Shown one piece after another: positions 1-9,042 of a DNA stretch of 18,402 nucleotides. Position 1 is the stretch's first letter; each line of letters starts with the position of its first letter. The stretch lies in contig NW_019091486.1 of NCBI RefSeq assembly GCF_001949145.1, positions 1,721,223 through 1,739,624 on the forward strand. The letters run 5' to 3'. A model generated the notes under the pieces. The model was not told where the DNA came from, searched no databases, and worked only from the letters and a program-made list of their open reading frames with translations. Origin of the DNA: Acanthaster planci. Its lineage: Eukaryota; Echinodermata; Asteroidea; Valvatida; Acanthasteridae. The position numbers and the translations under genes are program-made.

Positions 1-909
1 AGACGCCCAAGCAGAATTTGATATTTATACTGCTCGGTGAGGTGTGGATGAACAATAATAAGATTGTCCAGGGCCATATTTAGGGGTGAAAAGTCACGTT
101 CCTTGCCGGTGGTGAAGTGTGGTAAGGTTGGACGGGGCACGCCATAAGATGAAGCGATCAATAATGAACTATTAAATGTTCCCGCGCTTACCACTATGAG
201 CTACGGGAACTTGTTGAACCTTGGGAGCCATTTCAATTGCTGGTCATCACGTAGTGTAACTGGTGTCATATTTTAATACATTAAATGAGAGGTAAATTCC
301 AACTGTCTGCAATACACTTACTGGCCCTTTATGATAGTGCCCGAGAAATTTTAGCCTTTGTCCGTCGAATTCCCCCCCCCCGAAAATGCCCTTCATTGTT
401 TGCAAGAAAATCTCTAAGCTCAATGTGAACCTTGAGGTGTTTAATGGATTGTTTACATAAATTTCTCCCGTTTAAACCTACGGGAGAAATAGTGGCACCG
501 GGTAGACCCCCTGGATGATGTATACCCATTTGCTGTCCGTGTTCGTACCATAATCATTAACTGCACGTTCCAAATGTTTAACTGTACTGCGCGTGTCATG
601 TGCGAATAAAATGGCAGCCCCCATGTGACAAGATCCTCCTGCAAACGGTGAGTCCGTGCTATTATTTACTGGTTTGAATGGACCCATAAACACAACATAG
701 TGGCAGCAGTGGTTCCAGTAAATATTAACGGAAATAGTAAATGACATTTCAGGGGAACATTCCGCCTTCTCGTTTAGAAATTTTAGGGCACAAACTGTCG
801 TAGTTTTCGTCTGATTCGCCACGTTCATGCACATGTGCGATTTCGATAGTGTCGCGAACACAGGGGGTGAACGCTCGTTCAGTTTTGATCGGATGACTAG
901 ATCCCTACG
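1..909. other. Unassigned flank upstream of the gypsy remnant
   Basis: No gene is recognised here. The stretch contains a run of ten C at 372-381. A minus-strand reading frame is open from about 966 down to 478 (about 162 codons), but its first part overlaps the gypsy remnant and its product matches no family I recognise. No gag-like coding, LTR or primer-binding site for the gypsy element was seen. The plus-strand frame that becomes gypsy protease has a stop at 898-900, so the element appears cut off near position 900. Confidence 0.4.
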
Positions 910-1140
910 ATGGATTCTTTGGAGGGAAAGCACACACCCGTCGGCCAGACTACTCTGCTGTGCCAAGTCAAAGGCAAGACCCAGACTTTACAGTTCCTCA
1001 TCTTGGCTCAGGGGGAACCTGCCATTGGCAAGCATGCCTGTGAATCACTTGGCCTGGTGGAACTTGTCTATATTTTGCTCAGCCATGAAAGTGTTCTTGA
1101 AGGAGGGTGGTGTCTTCATGGACAAACAGTCAACATCAAA
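910..1140 (+). pseudogene. Gypsy aspartic protease, C-terminal end only
   Basis: The frame starting at 910 encodes a piece ending in a GKHACESLGLVE-type motif. This matches the last part of retroelement pepsin-like proteases just before the linker to RT. In the family this enzyme cuts the Gag-Pol polyprotein. The catalytic D-S/T-G motif normally lies some 50 or more residues upstream and is missing, because the frame closes at 898-900 just before this segment. The linker (HGQTVNIKID, then TPYCVTTPRHI) leads towards RT and is followed by a shift from frame 1 to frame 2 at about 1180-1200. The ATG at 910 is probably just an internal methionine or chance codon of the original polyprotein and not a true start. 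Confidence 0.7.
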
Positions 1141-1184
1141 ATAGATGAAGCAGCCACTCCGTACTGTGTCACAACCCCTCGTCA

Positions 1185-1905
1185 TATCTTCATCTCTGAT
1201 GCCACAATTGAAGGAGATAGAGAAGATACAGAAACAAGGCATCACTGAGCGTATCACAAAACCTACTGATTGTTGCTCGCCAATCGTGATTGCACTGAAA
1301 AAGAATGGTCAGTCTGCCTGTGTCTAGACCTCAGACGGCTGAATATAGCCATAGTCAGGGAGAGACTCACCATACCTACCGTTTAGGGGAAATCCTGGGA
1401 AAGGTCTCTGGTGCCCAGATATTCTCCCTGTTTGATGCCAAACATTGCTTCTGGCAAGTACCCCTGGCAGAGGCCAGCCAGGAGCTAACTACCTTCATTA
1501 CGCCATTCGGGCGTTTTTGCTTCACGCGTCTGCCATTTGGCATCACGTCGGCTCCATAAATTACCAACAAATAATGAGTGACTTTTTGACCGAAATCCAG
1601 GGGACGTGGTATGGACGACGTGCTAGTCACTGGCCGCACAAAAGAAGAACATGACAAGCGACTCGAACGCGTTCTTGGAATCGTAGAGTGCTGGGCTAAA
1701 GCTTAACCGAGAAAAATGCAAGATAGCCCAAACAAAGGTGAACTTCCTTGGCATGAAGCTGGACAAGGAAGACATCCAAGCTGACCCTGAGAACATAGCA
1801 GCCATTATCCAGATTATACCGCCAATCAACAAAACCAAAGTGAAACGTCTGGTGGGCATGGTAAATTGGTTGGCCAGATTCTATCCTCAGTTGCTGCACC
1901 AATCA
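1185..1905 (+). pseudogene. Gypsy reverse transcriptase domain
   Basis: The element's RNA-dependent DNA polymerase is spread over several frames. The segment to about 1300 carries the fingers region (PQLKEIEKIQKQGI and SPIVIALKKNGQ). Positions about 1385-1556 encode the palm motif FSLFDAKHCFWQVPL and the conserved FTRLPFGITSAP. The frame is then broken by a TAA at 1557-1559, where a Glu codon is expected. The next piece (NYQQIMSDFL) is in another frame, and the catalytic box survives as MDDVL at 1611. A further frame change near 1690-1700 leads to LNREKCKIAQ, VNFLGM and VKRLVGMVNWLARFYP, the thumb and connection region. The two catalytic aspartates after Met are present, but the residue before Met cannot be read in frame because of the shift. 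Confidence 0.92.
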
Positions 1906-1917
1906 ATGAGTGATGTC

Positions 1918-2395
1918 AGCTGGATGTGGGGACCACAGCAGCAGACAGCTTTCCGCAAGATAAAGACACTCCTGACATCAGCACCTGCCCTCGCCTTTTA
2001 TGACCCGACAAAGCCAACCCTGATCAGTGAAGATGCCTGGACGACTGTATTATGCAGCAACAAGATGATTAATACAGGAAAACAGTGGCCCACTGCTCAA
2101 GAAGCCTCAACAAACCAGAACGCCAGTACGCCCAGATAGAGGAAGAGCTGTTGGCTTCGGTTTGGACATGCGAAAGGTTACACGTGTACTTACGAGTCCT
2201 CCGTGTCAGCATTCAGACTGATCACAAACCACTGGTTCCACTCATCAACAATAAAGACCTCTACGATTCTCCATTGAAGTATCAAAGGCTCCTCATGTGC
2301 CTCGTGAAGTACAATTACACTGCTGTGTACACACCTGGGAAACTTCTCTTAGTGGCTGATATCCTGTCTCGGGCTCCTCTGAAGACAACAGCCAC
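1918..2395 (+). pseudogene. Gypsy RNase H domain
   Basis: This domain degrades the RNA strand of the RNA:DNA hybrid during reverse transcription. The first part (frame 1) shows WMWGPQQQTAF, then FYDPTKPTLISEDAW, which holds the first catalytic aspartate. A central piece appears lost or scrambled between about 2040 and 2085, where family members have a glycine-rich strand. Frame 0 then carries YAQIEEELLASVW (catalytic glutamate), then TDHKPLVPLI (second aspartate), QRLLM and YTPGKLLLVADILSRAP, the usual end of the domain. The frame stays open to a TAA at 2523, into the linker before integrase. The domain directly follows RT, as expected for Ty3/gypsy. Confidence 0.9.
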
Positions 2396-2549
2396 TGACG
2401 ACGATTACCTTACTAACGAAGTAGACACACATGTCTGTATGGTCACTACTCTCTGGACAGTTTCCCAGAACAAGTTAGAGGAGATCAAACAAAAAACTGT
2501 TTGCAATGATATCATACGTAAGTAATGGTTTGCCAAAGTACTCCAAAGA

Positions 2550-3345
2550 CGACTTCAGCTTTGTTCACGGACTCCTCACCTTTGGAGACTGCACTGTAAT
2601 CCCAGCAAAGAGGCAAAAAGAGATGCTGTCAAGAATCCACGAAGGTCACCAGGTAATGTTCAAGTGCAGAGCTTGAGCTGCTCAAGGTATTAGCATGGAT
2701 GTTGCCCAATACGTGGAGAATGTATATATTGTGAATCCAGGCACCTGGCCCAAAGTGCAGAACCGCGGATCTCTACCCCTCATCCAGACAGACCTTGGCA
2801 GCGACTTGCATGTGACTTCGCAGAAGTCAAGCGTAGACACTATTTAGTAGTACATGTAGTGGATTACTACTCCAGATGGATTGAGGTACACCAACTTCAC
2901 AAGCCATTATCACTGGCAGTGATCAATATTATTGGAAGGCTATCTTTGCCCGATTTGGAGTACTTGATGATCACTGATAATGGCCCACAACTCCTCATTA
3001 AGTTTGAAGAATTCACGAGAGAATATGACATTCAGCACTGCACTTCCAGCCCTCACTATCCTCAGTCAAACGGAATGGCTGAGAAAACAGTGCAAATTGC
3101 TAAAGCAATGCTGCACCAACCTGATCCACTGGGAGCATTGCTGACATACCATCCACACCAATTCCAGGCCTTAATCTGAGTCCTGCAAGCCGACTCATGG
3201 GTCGAGAACTACGTACCACATTGCAGACGCTTCCTCAAAATCTTCAACCCAAGACCGGCAACACACACCAGTTGAAGCCCGCAGACAGACTTCGGCTTAC
3301 TTCGACCAGAAGCATGGGGCTCGACAGCTGTGTGAACTGAAACCA
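2550..3345 (+). pseudogene. Gypsy integrase core, DDE type
   Basis: Integrase inserts the cDNA into the host genome. The N-terminal zinc finger region (about 2550-2760) is badly decayed; a LSRIHEGHQ piece and a cysteine are recognisable. The core begins about 2785 with RPWQRLACDFAEV (first catalytic Asp), followed by VDYYSRWIEV. It continues to ITDNGPQ (second Asp, codon 2976-2978) and SSPHYPQSNGMAEKTVQ (catalytic Glu, codon 3081-3083). The last two catalytic residues are separated by 34 residues, one fewer than the usual 35, so a codon seems to have been lost. The ATG at 2859 is internal. After the stop at 3177-3179 the frame changes, and pieces such as SRLMGRELRTTL continue to about 3345. 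Confidence 0.9.
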
Positions 3346-3354
3346 GGTGACCCA

Positions 3355-3630
3355 GTGCGAATCCGTAACAAAGCGCACTTGAGTTCGGTGGAAGAGGTGG
3401 ATCGAAAGGCAGGCCTTCCTCGCTCCTACATTGTCAACATCCAAGGAATGGAGCATCGCCGCAACCGTTGCCACTTGGTGCTCATTCCAGAACCAGAGCC
3501 AGTCCTTGAGGTCCAAACACCACCTGACCAAGCCAACCAACCTGAACAGACCACGTCACACTATGAAAACCCCACAGTGGCTCCAGGATTATGTGATGTA
3601 CTAAAACTTGGAACTGCAGCACTCATCTAA
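3355..3630 (+). pseudogene. Gypsy integrase C-terminal tail
   Basis: The last open segment encodes VRIRNKAHLSSVEEV, PRSYIVNIQG and RRNRCHLVLIPEPEP. This matches the small beta-barrel/GPY-F-like tail region of gypsy integrases, where a P-R-S-Y motif and an R-R-N-R motif precede a proline- and glutamate-rich end. The frame closes with TAA at 3628-3630, which looks like the original end of pol. No convincing polypurine tract or 3' LTR follows. The downstream sequence to about 3860 is AT-rich and unassigned. Confidence 0.75.
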
Positions 3631-4044
3631 GAAGTCAAATATCAAACCCAATTCTTGAAAGAACTGGAATTTCAATTAATCACAAATCTGGACATTGGCT
3701 TGACTTTGTATTTCGACAATTTATTCAGTTTCAAAACATGAGCCAACTTTCATTTTGAGCTGAACAGTTGAGGACATGAAAAAAATGAAAGATAACTTTG
3801 ATTAACAAACCAACACGCACAGCGTAAGTGAAGAATCCCCAAACCGCTTACAATACAACACCACTTGAGAGAATGCATCAGGGAATTAAGGCTGCGAACA
3901 AGAGCTCACCAGGTAAAAGGGGAGAATTGCACAAGGCTGGCCCTGCCTTTTATATTGGCAGGCCGCGCGCAGGACAAGGCTGGCACTAGGTCTATCCAAT
4001 GTTTGGTTACACCGCCTGACCTTAAGTTTGGTCTGTATTTAAAG
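3631..4044. other. Unassigned spacer between gypsy and LINE remnants
   Basis: No coding family is recognised. A short direct repeat is present: ACAAGGCTGGCCCT at 3931-3944 and ACAAGGCTGGCACT at 3974-3987. The stretch could hold gypsy 3' untranslated sequence and LINE sequence too decayed to read. Confidence 0.4.
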
Positions 4045-4768
4045 TGTCACAATTCCTCGACAAGAATACTCCTAATTACTGTAGACTTCTATTTGTGGAT
4101 TACAGTTCGGCTTTTAATACTATCACACCTTTTAAACTGTTATGATAAGCTTAGACATTTGAATCTTAATCCTTCGATTTGTCAGTGGATTTTAGATTTT
4201 TTATTGGATCGCTCACAAAGGGTAAGGATAGGACGTCATCTTTTTAAATCACTTGTCTTGAATACAGGAACACCACAAGGCTGCATTCTCTCACCTATGC
4301 TGTACTCACTGTTAACGCATGACTGCGCTACCCACTCTGATAACAATTTTATGGTGATATATGCAGATGATACAACACTTGGTGGCTGCATTTTAAATGA
4401 CGAATTTTCTTATCATGATGGAGTTAACCATTTAGTTCAATGGTGTTACGACAATCAGATGAATTGTTGAAAAGACCAAGGAGATCATTATTGACTTCAG
4501 AAGAAATCTCAGTAATATTCAGCCACTGTGTATCCATGCATCTGAGGTAGAAAGGGTTGACTCCTTTAGATTTTTAGGCGAACATATGACTAACGATCTA
4601 AAATGGACAACCCACTGTGATTTCTTGGTAAGGAAAGCCCACCAACGTCTGTTTTGTCTCAGAAGACTGAGGAGTTTCCGGGTCAGCCAAGGTCTACTTG
4701 TGAAGTTCTATCGGGCAGTGGTTGAGAGTGTCCTGACATTCTCAATCGCTGTCTGGTACGTTTATTGA
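4045..4768 (+). mobile_element. LINE reverse transcriptase fragment (CR1/L2/Rex1-type)
   Basis: This is part of the ORF2 reverse transcriptase of a non-LTR retrotransposon. Frame 0 (about 4047-4142) gives NYCRLLFVDYSSAFNTI, the first palm aspartate region. After a frameshift near 4143, frame 1 gives LNLNPSICQWILDFL, then GTPQGCILSPMLYSLLTHDC and the catalytic box YADDTTLGG. That frame ends with TGA at 4468-4470. Frame 2 then carries KTKEIIIDFRRN, FRFLG, LRRLRSF and FYRAVVESVLTFSIAVWY, ending at 4766-4768. The motif set is that of the CR1/L2/Rex1 group. The endonuclease and early RT are absent, and so is the C-terminal part after the AVWY motif. The copy is therefore cut at both ends and cannot be active. 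Confidence 0.9.
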
Positions 4769-5809
4769 ATGTACAGGTACAGGTGCAATCAAAGTCCTAA
4801 TCATTGATCCATCAGATTTTATTGTTATCTTAATCTCATTTAATTTATCAATCGTTATTTTGCTCATGCTGTCTGAAGTTAGCTGTTGTCATTTTGGTGT
4901 AAATTTTTGTAGCGTCGTTTATTATTGTTTTGTATTTATATTTAATTTTGATTATCAAGTTTTCAACGCTCGCAAAACCACAACGAATTTTCAATAATAT
5001 AACCCAAGTTATATGGATCGACACAAGAGGATGACTTGGGACAAAGTTGTACTGTAGTTGATGTGATTTATTCGGCTGGCTCGATGTGCGGCTCTCTGCC
5101 CGATTGCCAGAGCTCATAGGGATTTTATACATTTGCTGGATATTCCATTTTTCATCCATCCTACAAGTTTCCTTGCCTTATTAGGTATTGGCTACTAGTC
5201 TTTGAATATTAATACAGCGTGCATGAATATGTTTGGTTCATTCGGATTTGAGGGTAGGGTTAGTCGAATTAATGAACACTGACTTTTCCTTATAAGGCAG
5301 GTGGGCTGCCTCATGGCCCATCCGGTCCAGCCCTGCTTTCCTCCCCAAGACCCTTGTGGTTCAACTAGTCATTCCTTAAGTGAGTCTCATTACTTGGGAA
5401 GCAGTTCTACTCTTGAAGGTCAATCCGAGCAACTTAAGTAGCAATACTACATGTGCTATTGTAACATGGTGACAGTTCACTGGAAGGTCGTGTTGTGGCA
5501 GAATCGCGGAGAACGCTGTGTACCGTCCTGTGCTGTGACTGTGGGGTAGCGTGGACGCTGCACCGGGAGCGCTGCGTGTGGATAGTGAGCTGCATTGGGT
5601 CTAGATCAGTTAATGGTAGAGCTGAGTGTACGTAGTGAACCAGGGCTGCAAACTAGTGGTCTTTGCTGTTGGATTGCTTATCGTCTGTAAGCACCGTTAG
5701 TGTGGTTACGGCTGGAACGCAATCCTGTTATCATTGTGCTAGCTGGCCTTGAGGTTTACTTGATGTGTTAAGATCGCTGTGAGGATAATTATCCTTTCGT
5801 TTCGTTTAT
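4769..5809. other. Unassigned non-coding stretch
   Basis: No gene is recognised. 4800-5000 is AT-rich. A 7-bp inverted repeat, CCCAAGT at 5003-5009 and ACTTGGG at 5034-5040, brackets a short spacer. Near 5460-5480 the sequence AACATGGTGACAG resembles an LTR end (CA) followed by a primer-binding site (TGGTGACAG), but no partner LTR was found. A perfect palindrome, AGGATAATTATCCT, lies near 5782-5795, just beside the tRNA-like relic. Confidence 0.35.
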
Positions 5810-5908
5810 TACTCGGGTGGGGCTCGAACCCACGACCTCCTGCTTACTAGTGCAGACATCTAGTAAGCTTGTGACTTTTTTCGCAAGCTCTCGGACAAGC
5901 ACTGAGCA
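5810..5908 (-). repeat. tRNA-like SINE-head relic
   Basis: Read on the minus strand, this segment has a perfect tRNA T-arm. GTGGG and CCCAC (plus-strand 5829-5833 and 5817-5821) enclose the 7-base loop TTCGAGC, which forms an RNA polymerase III B box (GGTTCGAGCC, plus-strand 5821-5830). The next seven bases (5810-5816) can pair with 5902-5908 at six of seven positions including one G-T, like an acceptor stem. Instead of a normal anticodon arm there is a 9-bp hairpin (GCTTACTAG at 5842-5850, CTAGTAAGC at 5860-5868) with a 9-base loop. The 99-base length and odd anticodon arm argue against a working tRNA. A SINE head or tRNA pseudogene fits better. Confidence 0.6.
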
Positions 5909-6424
5909 TACAGTGTTTATTAATATATACGTTGGGTAAGGGCAAAACCGTTATATAAATTAACATCTTCCCAACGCAAAAATACATTTTGTAAATAAGC
6001 CTTGTCATTTATATACCTCATTAATTTATTATTGCAATAAAAAGTTACTTGAATAATTGGCCTTGGAAAGCCTGTGTCGCTGATTTAGGTTTCCTTTCAT
6101 TGTCTTAATTGCTCTATTGTCTTTTCTAACTTAGTGGTAAACTTCCACCCAACGAACTTCACCTAGGCTTAGTCCGCCGTTCGTTAGCTGATATCCTCCC
6201 TTGTGTCTGGATAGACATTCATCTTTGCGCACGGTTAATAAATATATTTGTGGGGTTAGGCCAGGCATGGATCTCCGATCAAGCCGGTCTGCTGGGTCCG
6301 CCACAAGAGGTGACAGTTGTCCCGCCCCAGTAAGCAGTGTAGCATAGTAGTCTGACAGGCACAGCTCTGCTCTATACACACCAGACTCACTCACACTCCA
6401 GTGCACCTAATCAAAGAGCACAAC
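5909..6424. other. Unassigned stretch with a small hairpin
   Basis: No coding family is recognised; the minus-strand frame at 6131-6406 looks like chance. A 7-bp inverted repeat, CGTTGGG at 5930-5936 and CCCAACG at 5970-5976, can form a hairpin. The minus strand has AATAAA-like signals around 5915-6045, which could be a retroelement or SINE tail, but nothing decides this. Confidence 0.35.
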
Positions 6425-6758
6425 CAATAAGCCTTTTGCGAGTTAAATTTGAATAGAATCTTGTACACTGACTTCTTTAAATTCACGCGAACATAACAAT
6501 TTGAATTCTCTATACTAAAAGCACTTGCTATACCTCGTTATTCGGGGCAAGCCTTTGCTTAGTTACATAAGAGACGCCTTGACACAATAAACTGTTCTCA
6601 ATGGATAAGAAGGGCACATAAGAAGGGCTATGCAAAAGCTTGCCCCGAATCACAAGATATATATAGCAACCTTGGAATTCGAATTGCTACTTTTATGTCC
6701 AATCTCATAACTCAGTGTACTAGATTTTATTCAAATTTAACTCGCAAATGGCTCATTG
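6425..6758. mobile_element. Fold-back MITE-like element, copy 1
   Basis: The element starts CAATAAGCCTTTTGCGAG and ends with the near-complement CTCGCAAATGGCTCATTG. The inverted similarity runs inward over about 80 bases to a GAATTC on each side. A second inverted pair lies inside: ATTCGGGGCAAGC near 6540-6553 and GCTTGCCCCGAAT near 6638-6650. The whole 334 bases can therefore fold back on itself. There is no coding capacity. A diverged copy in the same orientation lies at 9786-10140. No clear target-site duplication is visible, so the transposase superfamily is undecided. Confidence 0.8.
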
Positions 6759-6999
6759 AAAGATTCCAGCTGGGTGTACTTGCCACAGAGGTGCAAAATT
6801 TACAGCCTAAAGCCTCAAATACCTTGTGTTAAATGCAAATTAATGACATCAGAGGCTAAAATAAGTAGATCAAGATCAATTGCGCAAGTTTTCAGAAACA
6901 ACCAAAACTGGGAAACCAATGAAACACATACACGTTTGGGAAAATAAACCTTTAATTTATCAACAATAAAACAGGCTGAAGCCTGACACTGACGTAACG
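6759..6999. other. Unassigned spacer between MITE copy 1 and BEL/Pao pol
   Basis: No conserved domain is recognised. The minus-strand reading frame that enters from the BEL/Pao side stays open to 6815, but it shows no RNase H or integrase motif. The plus strand has AATAAA at about 6944 and AATAAAA at about 6965. The end of the BEL/Pao element probably lies somewhere in this stretch. Confidence 0.3.
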
Positions 7000-7385
7000 C
7001 CAGTTCCTTGCATTTGTCAGAGACTGTATCTCTGCTATTTGTGTCCCGACAAACACCTTGTATCTGCGTCGGATTTAAGCCAGCAAAGTACATGCACTGA
7101 AGCTGAATTGGGTGGTGTGCAACACTTTGGCAGACGAAGCTGTGGTAGGTCAGCCAGTTCGCGTTCCCATTTTGCCATCTGTTGAGGATATTTCCAGACT
7201 CTATCAGGTCATCCCAGATTCTCTTTGACATCCACAGATCCTGGACACTTGGCTCTTGCAGTGAAGGGTTCAAAGAAACCAATTGGATCATTTTAGTTGG
7301 CCATGATTTCGTAGACGGTTCTGAGGTTGAGCATTTTCTAAGTAACGGGTCGATGCTTATAGCCAAGGTCATCTGTATCACACTT
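7000..7385 (-). pseudogene. BEL/Pao RT connection / RNase H remnant
   Basis: This minus-strand segment continues directly after the RT palm. Readable pieces include SVQDLWMSKRIWDDL, a tryptophan-rich connection motif typical of BEL/Pao. Further on, in another frame, SASVHVLC resembles the start of the RNase H domain, where HVFCDAS-like sequence is usual. The expected DAS triad is not intact. One frame is open from 7435 down to 6815 (206 codons), but only its middle part looks like the retroelement, and its product switches family signal through frameshifts. Integrase motifs are not seen. Confidence 0.55.
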
Positions 7386-8232
7386 TCACCGTAGCCCAAG
7401 TGTGGCCTCTGCTGTGTCACTCTGGCCAAAGACATTAAGTCTCATCCGTCTGCTCTGGTAGCAGGTGGTACCTGCCACCACTGAGAGGATGTTGCTTGCC
7501 CACTGACGAATGTTGAAGCCACTTCTTGCAAGCATTGTGGGTATCTTCAGGACCATTTTTTTTAGCACAGAGAGACTGTCCAGGCAGTTGTCAATATAGA
7601 AGGATTGCTGGACAGCACACGCAACTTCTTCGTTTCCCTTCTGGTGGTCAAGTACATGCCTTAGTGGGGTAAAGAAGGCGCAACAGGGGCTAGAGGTTGC
7701 GAAAGAACCTGCCACTCATGGACATCAGGGTTAGATTCTCTGTCCCTGTTCCGCCAGATGAATCTCAAGAGAGACTTATCAGCTGGAAGAAGTCGTAACT
7801 GGTAAAACATCGGATGGATATCCCAGAAATTGCTGCCATCGGGGGCTACCTAAATCTGAGGAGGACTCCAAGGAGGGATACTCCATACTCGGGTCCGGGT
7901 GGAAGATGTTCAATCAAAACCTTTCCATCATGTTTAAATAAGCAGTTGAACACCAAACGTAGTTTACTGCAGGTTTCAACTATGTGATGTGGAAAGTACC
8001 ATGACTTCTCAGCCTGCTGTTCATCACTGAGGACTCTCACATTGCCTGCATCAAATAGCTTCTGAATCTGTTTGTGGATCCTAGCGAGGTCAGGCTGTTT
8101 CTGGAGTCGTCTCTCGGTGCGCTTCAGGTTGGGAGAACTGCTTCTTTGTCAACTTGGAACTGGTAGCCATCATTACTACGCAAGAGGAATAGCGTAGAGC
8201 TTCCTCGGTGCAAACTGATTTGCTTCAAACAG
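7386..8232 (-). pseudogene. BEL/Pao reverse transcriptase
   Basis: Reading the minus strand from about 8232 downwards, FEANQFAPRKLYAIPL is followed by PNLKRTERRLQKQPDL and then SDEQQAEKSWYFPHH. After these come LRLVFNCLFKHDG and PGPEYGVSLLGVLLRFR (7846-8040). These are the fingers and first palm motifs of BEL/Pao RTs. The later frame (7386-7715) has CCAFFTPLRHVLDHQ and the catalytic box FYIDNCLDSL, where the family usually has Y/F-V-D-D/N. It then shows GFNIRQWASN. Between them, at 7716-7845, the frame changes and the QLRLLP-type region is only partly readable. The copy cannot encode a full enzyme. Confidence 0.85.
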
Positions 8233-8270
8233 TTCCTCTGCATACTGGTTCTGCTTGGAACGGGTTACAA

Positions 8271-8558
8271 TCACATCAGCTTTCCACAACATTTCGACTT
8301 ACTGTATGAGGTCATATGGTTCTCTTCGGAAATGGTAATCTTCAAATACTTCTGCTCACTCAATTGCTCCTTTAGGACTCTGGCAGTTCCTTGGAGTCTC
8401 CTACCCAGTTTGGTGCAGACAGCCACTGGCGCTCCACTGGAGCCAAATCTCACAAGTTGCTGGAGGGTTATGAGATCGGAGTAGTTGGAGCCAATCAGCG
8501 TCAAAGGAACTTCATTATTGATCAGAGGCAGTGCAACTCCACGTAGGTGTGGTCAACG
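8271..8558 (-). pseudogene. BEL/Pao retropepsin-region (DUF1758-like) fragment
   Basis: The minus strand encodes HLRGVALPLINNEVPL, then LIGSNYSDLI, SSGAPVAVCTKLG and QGTARVLKEQL. The L-I-G-S-D/N-Y motif followed by G-x-P-V-A-V-x-T-K-L-G is the hallmark of the C-terminal half of BEL/Pao proteases (DUF1758/peptidase A17 region). An in-frame TGA (plus-strand 8553-8555) replaces the Trp usually found just before P-H-L-R-G. The active-site D-T/S-G would lie upstream and is missing; 75 bases further on the sequence runs into the TTAA element at 8633. Confidence 0.8.
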
Positions 8559-8632
8559 CTTCTACAGAGCTTTAACTGGCTATAGTTATAATCTGACAGG
8601 CAATAAATTATCGGCGATGAAAGCTCCTTTAA

Positions 8633-9042
8633 CCCTCAAAGAGCCGGGTTATTTTAACCCATCTCACAGCCAGGGACGGATCCCGCCCCCCCCCGGAACT
8701 CGACTGTGCCATGCCCAATTTTGGACACTTCGTATGCATGCATAGACACTCCTTATCATTACAAAGGTGAAGTATCAACTCAATCGGACCTATACTTTGG
8801 TTGTTACGGTCATTTGAAGTTCGTGGCTACATGCGTGCCAGTGCATGTGCATTGAGCACCGCAGTGGAAAAAGTATAAATTTTTGGCTGACCAGTCTCGG
8901 AAAAATGCGCGCTGCGCGAGAACGGTATGTTCGATTTTTGCAAAAATGGTGTCAAAATGACTGCAAAGGCTCAACTCCTGAAAAAATGCACTGCTGCGAT
9001 ATTGGAAAAATGTTGAGGGGGGCGGATTCCGCTCTTTAAGCG
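8633..9042. mobile_element. TTAA-flanked non-autonomous DNA transposon (piggyBac-like MITE)
   Basis: Both sides carry TTAA (8629-8632 and 9043-9046), the target duplication of piggyBac and Kolobok transposons. The left end is CCCTCAAAGAGC and the right end, read inwards on the other strand, is CGCTTAAAGAGC, which match at 10 of 12 positions. A subterminal inverted pair follows: GGATCCCGCCCCCC on the left, GGATTCCGCCCCCC on the right. A GGGTTA-TTT-TAACCC hairpin lies at 8646-8660. The 410 bases hold no transposase, so the element would depend on one elsewhere. It sits inside the minus-strand BEL/Pao remnant and so inserted after it. Confidence 0.75.

Larger units (their letters stand above)
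910..3630 (+). mobile_element. Decayed Ty3/gypsy (Mag-like) LTR retrotransposon, pol region only
   Basis: This block holds the pol domains of a Ty3/gypsy element in canonical order: end of protease, reverse transcriptase, RNase H, integrase and a C-terminal tail. The order RT-RNase H-integrase separates Ty3/gypsy from Ty1/copia. The coding runs through all three plus-strand frames with several stops, so it is a dead copy. Gag, the protease active site and both LTRs were not found, and the flanks on each side look unrelated. The style of the RT, RNase H and integrase motifs resembles the Mag lineage common in invertebrates, which is a judgement from motif feel and not a tree. The element lies in the same orientation as the LINE fragment downstream. 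Confidence 0.92.

Noticed and set aside
4848-5159. Minus-strand 103-codon frame
   Set aside because: AT-rich, no family signal, and no splice sites or conserved motif; taken as chance.
5810-5908. A functional tRNA gene
   Set aside because: There is no normal anticodon arm, the length is 99 bases and the acceptor stem has a mismatch. A SINE-head relic is more likely.
6131-6406. Minus-strand 91-codon frame
   Set aside because: No recognisable domain, and it lies in a region with SINE- or LTR-like untranslated character.
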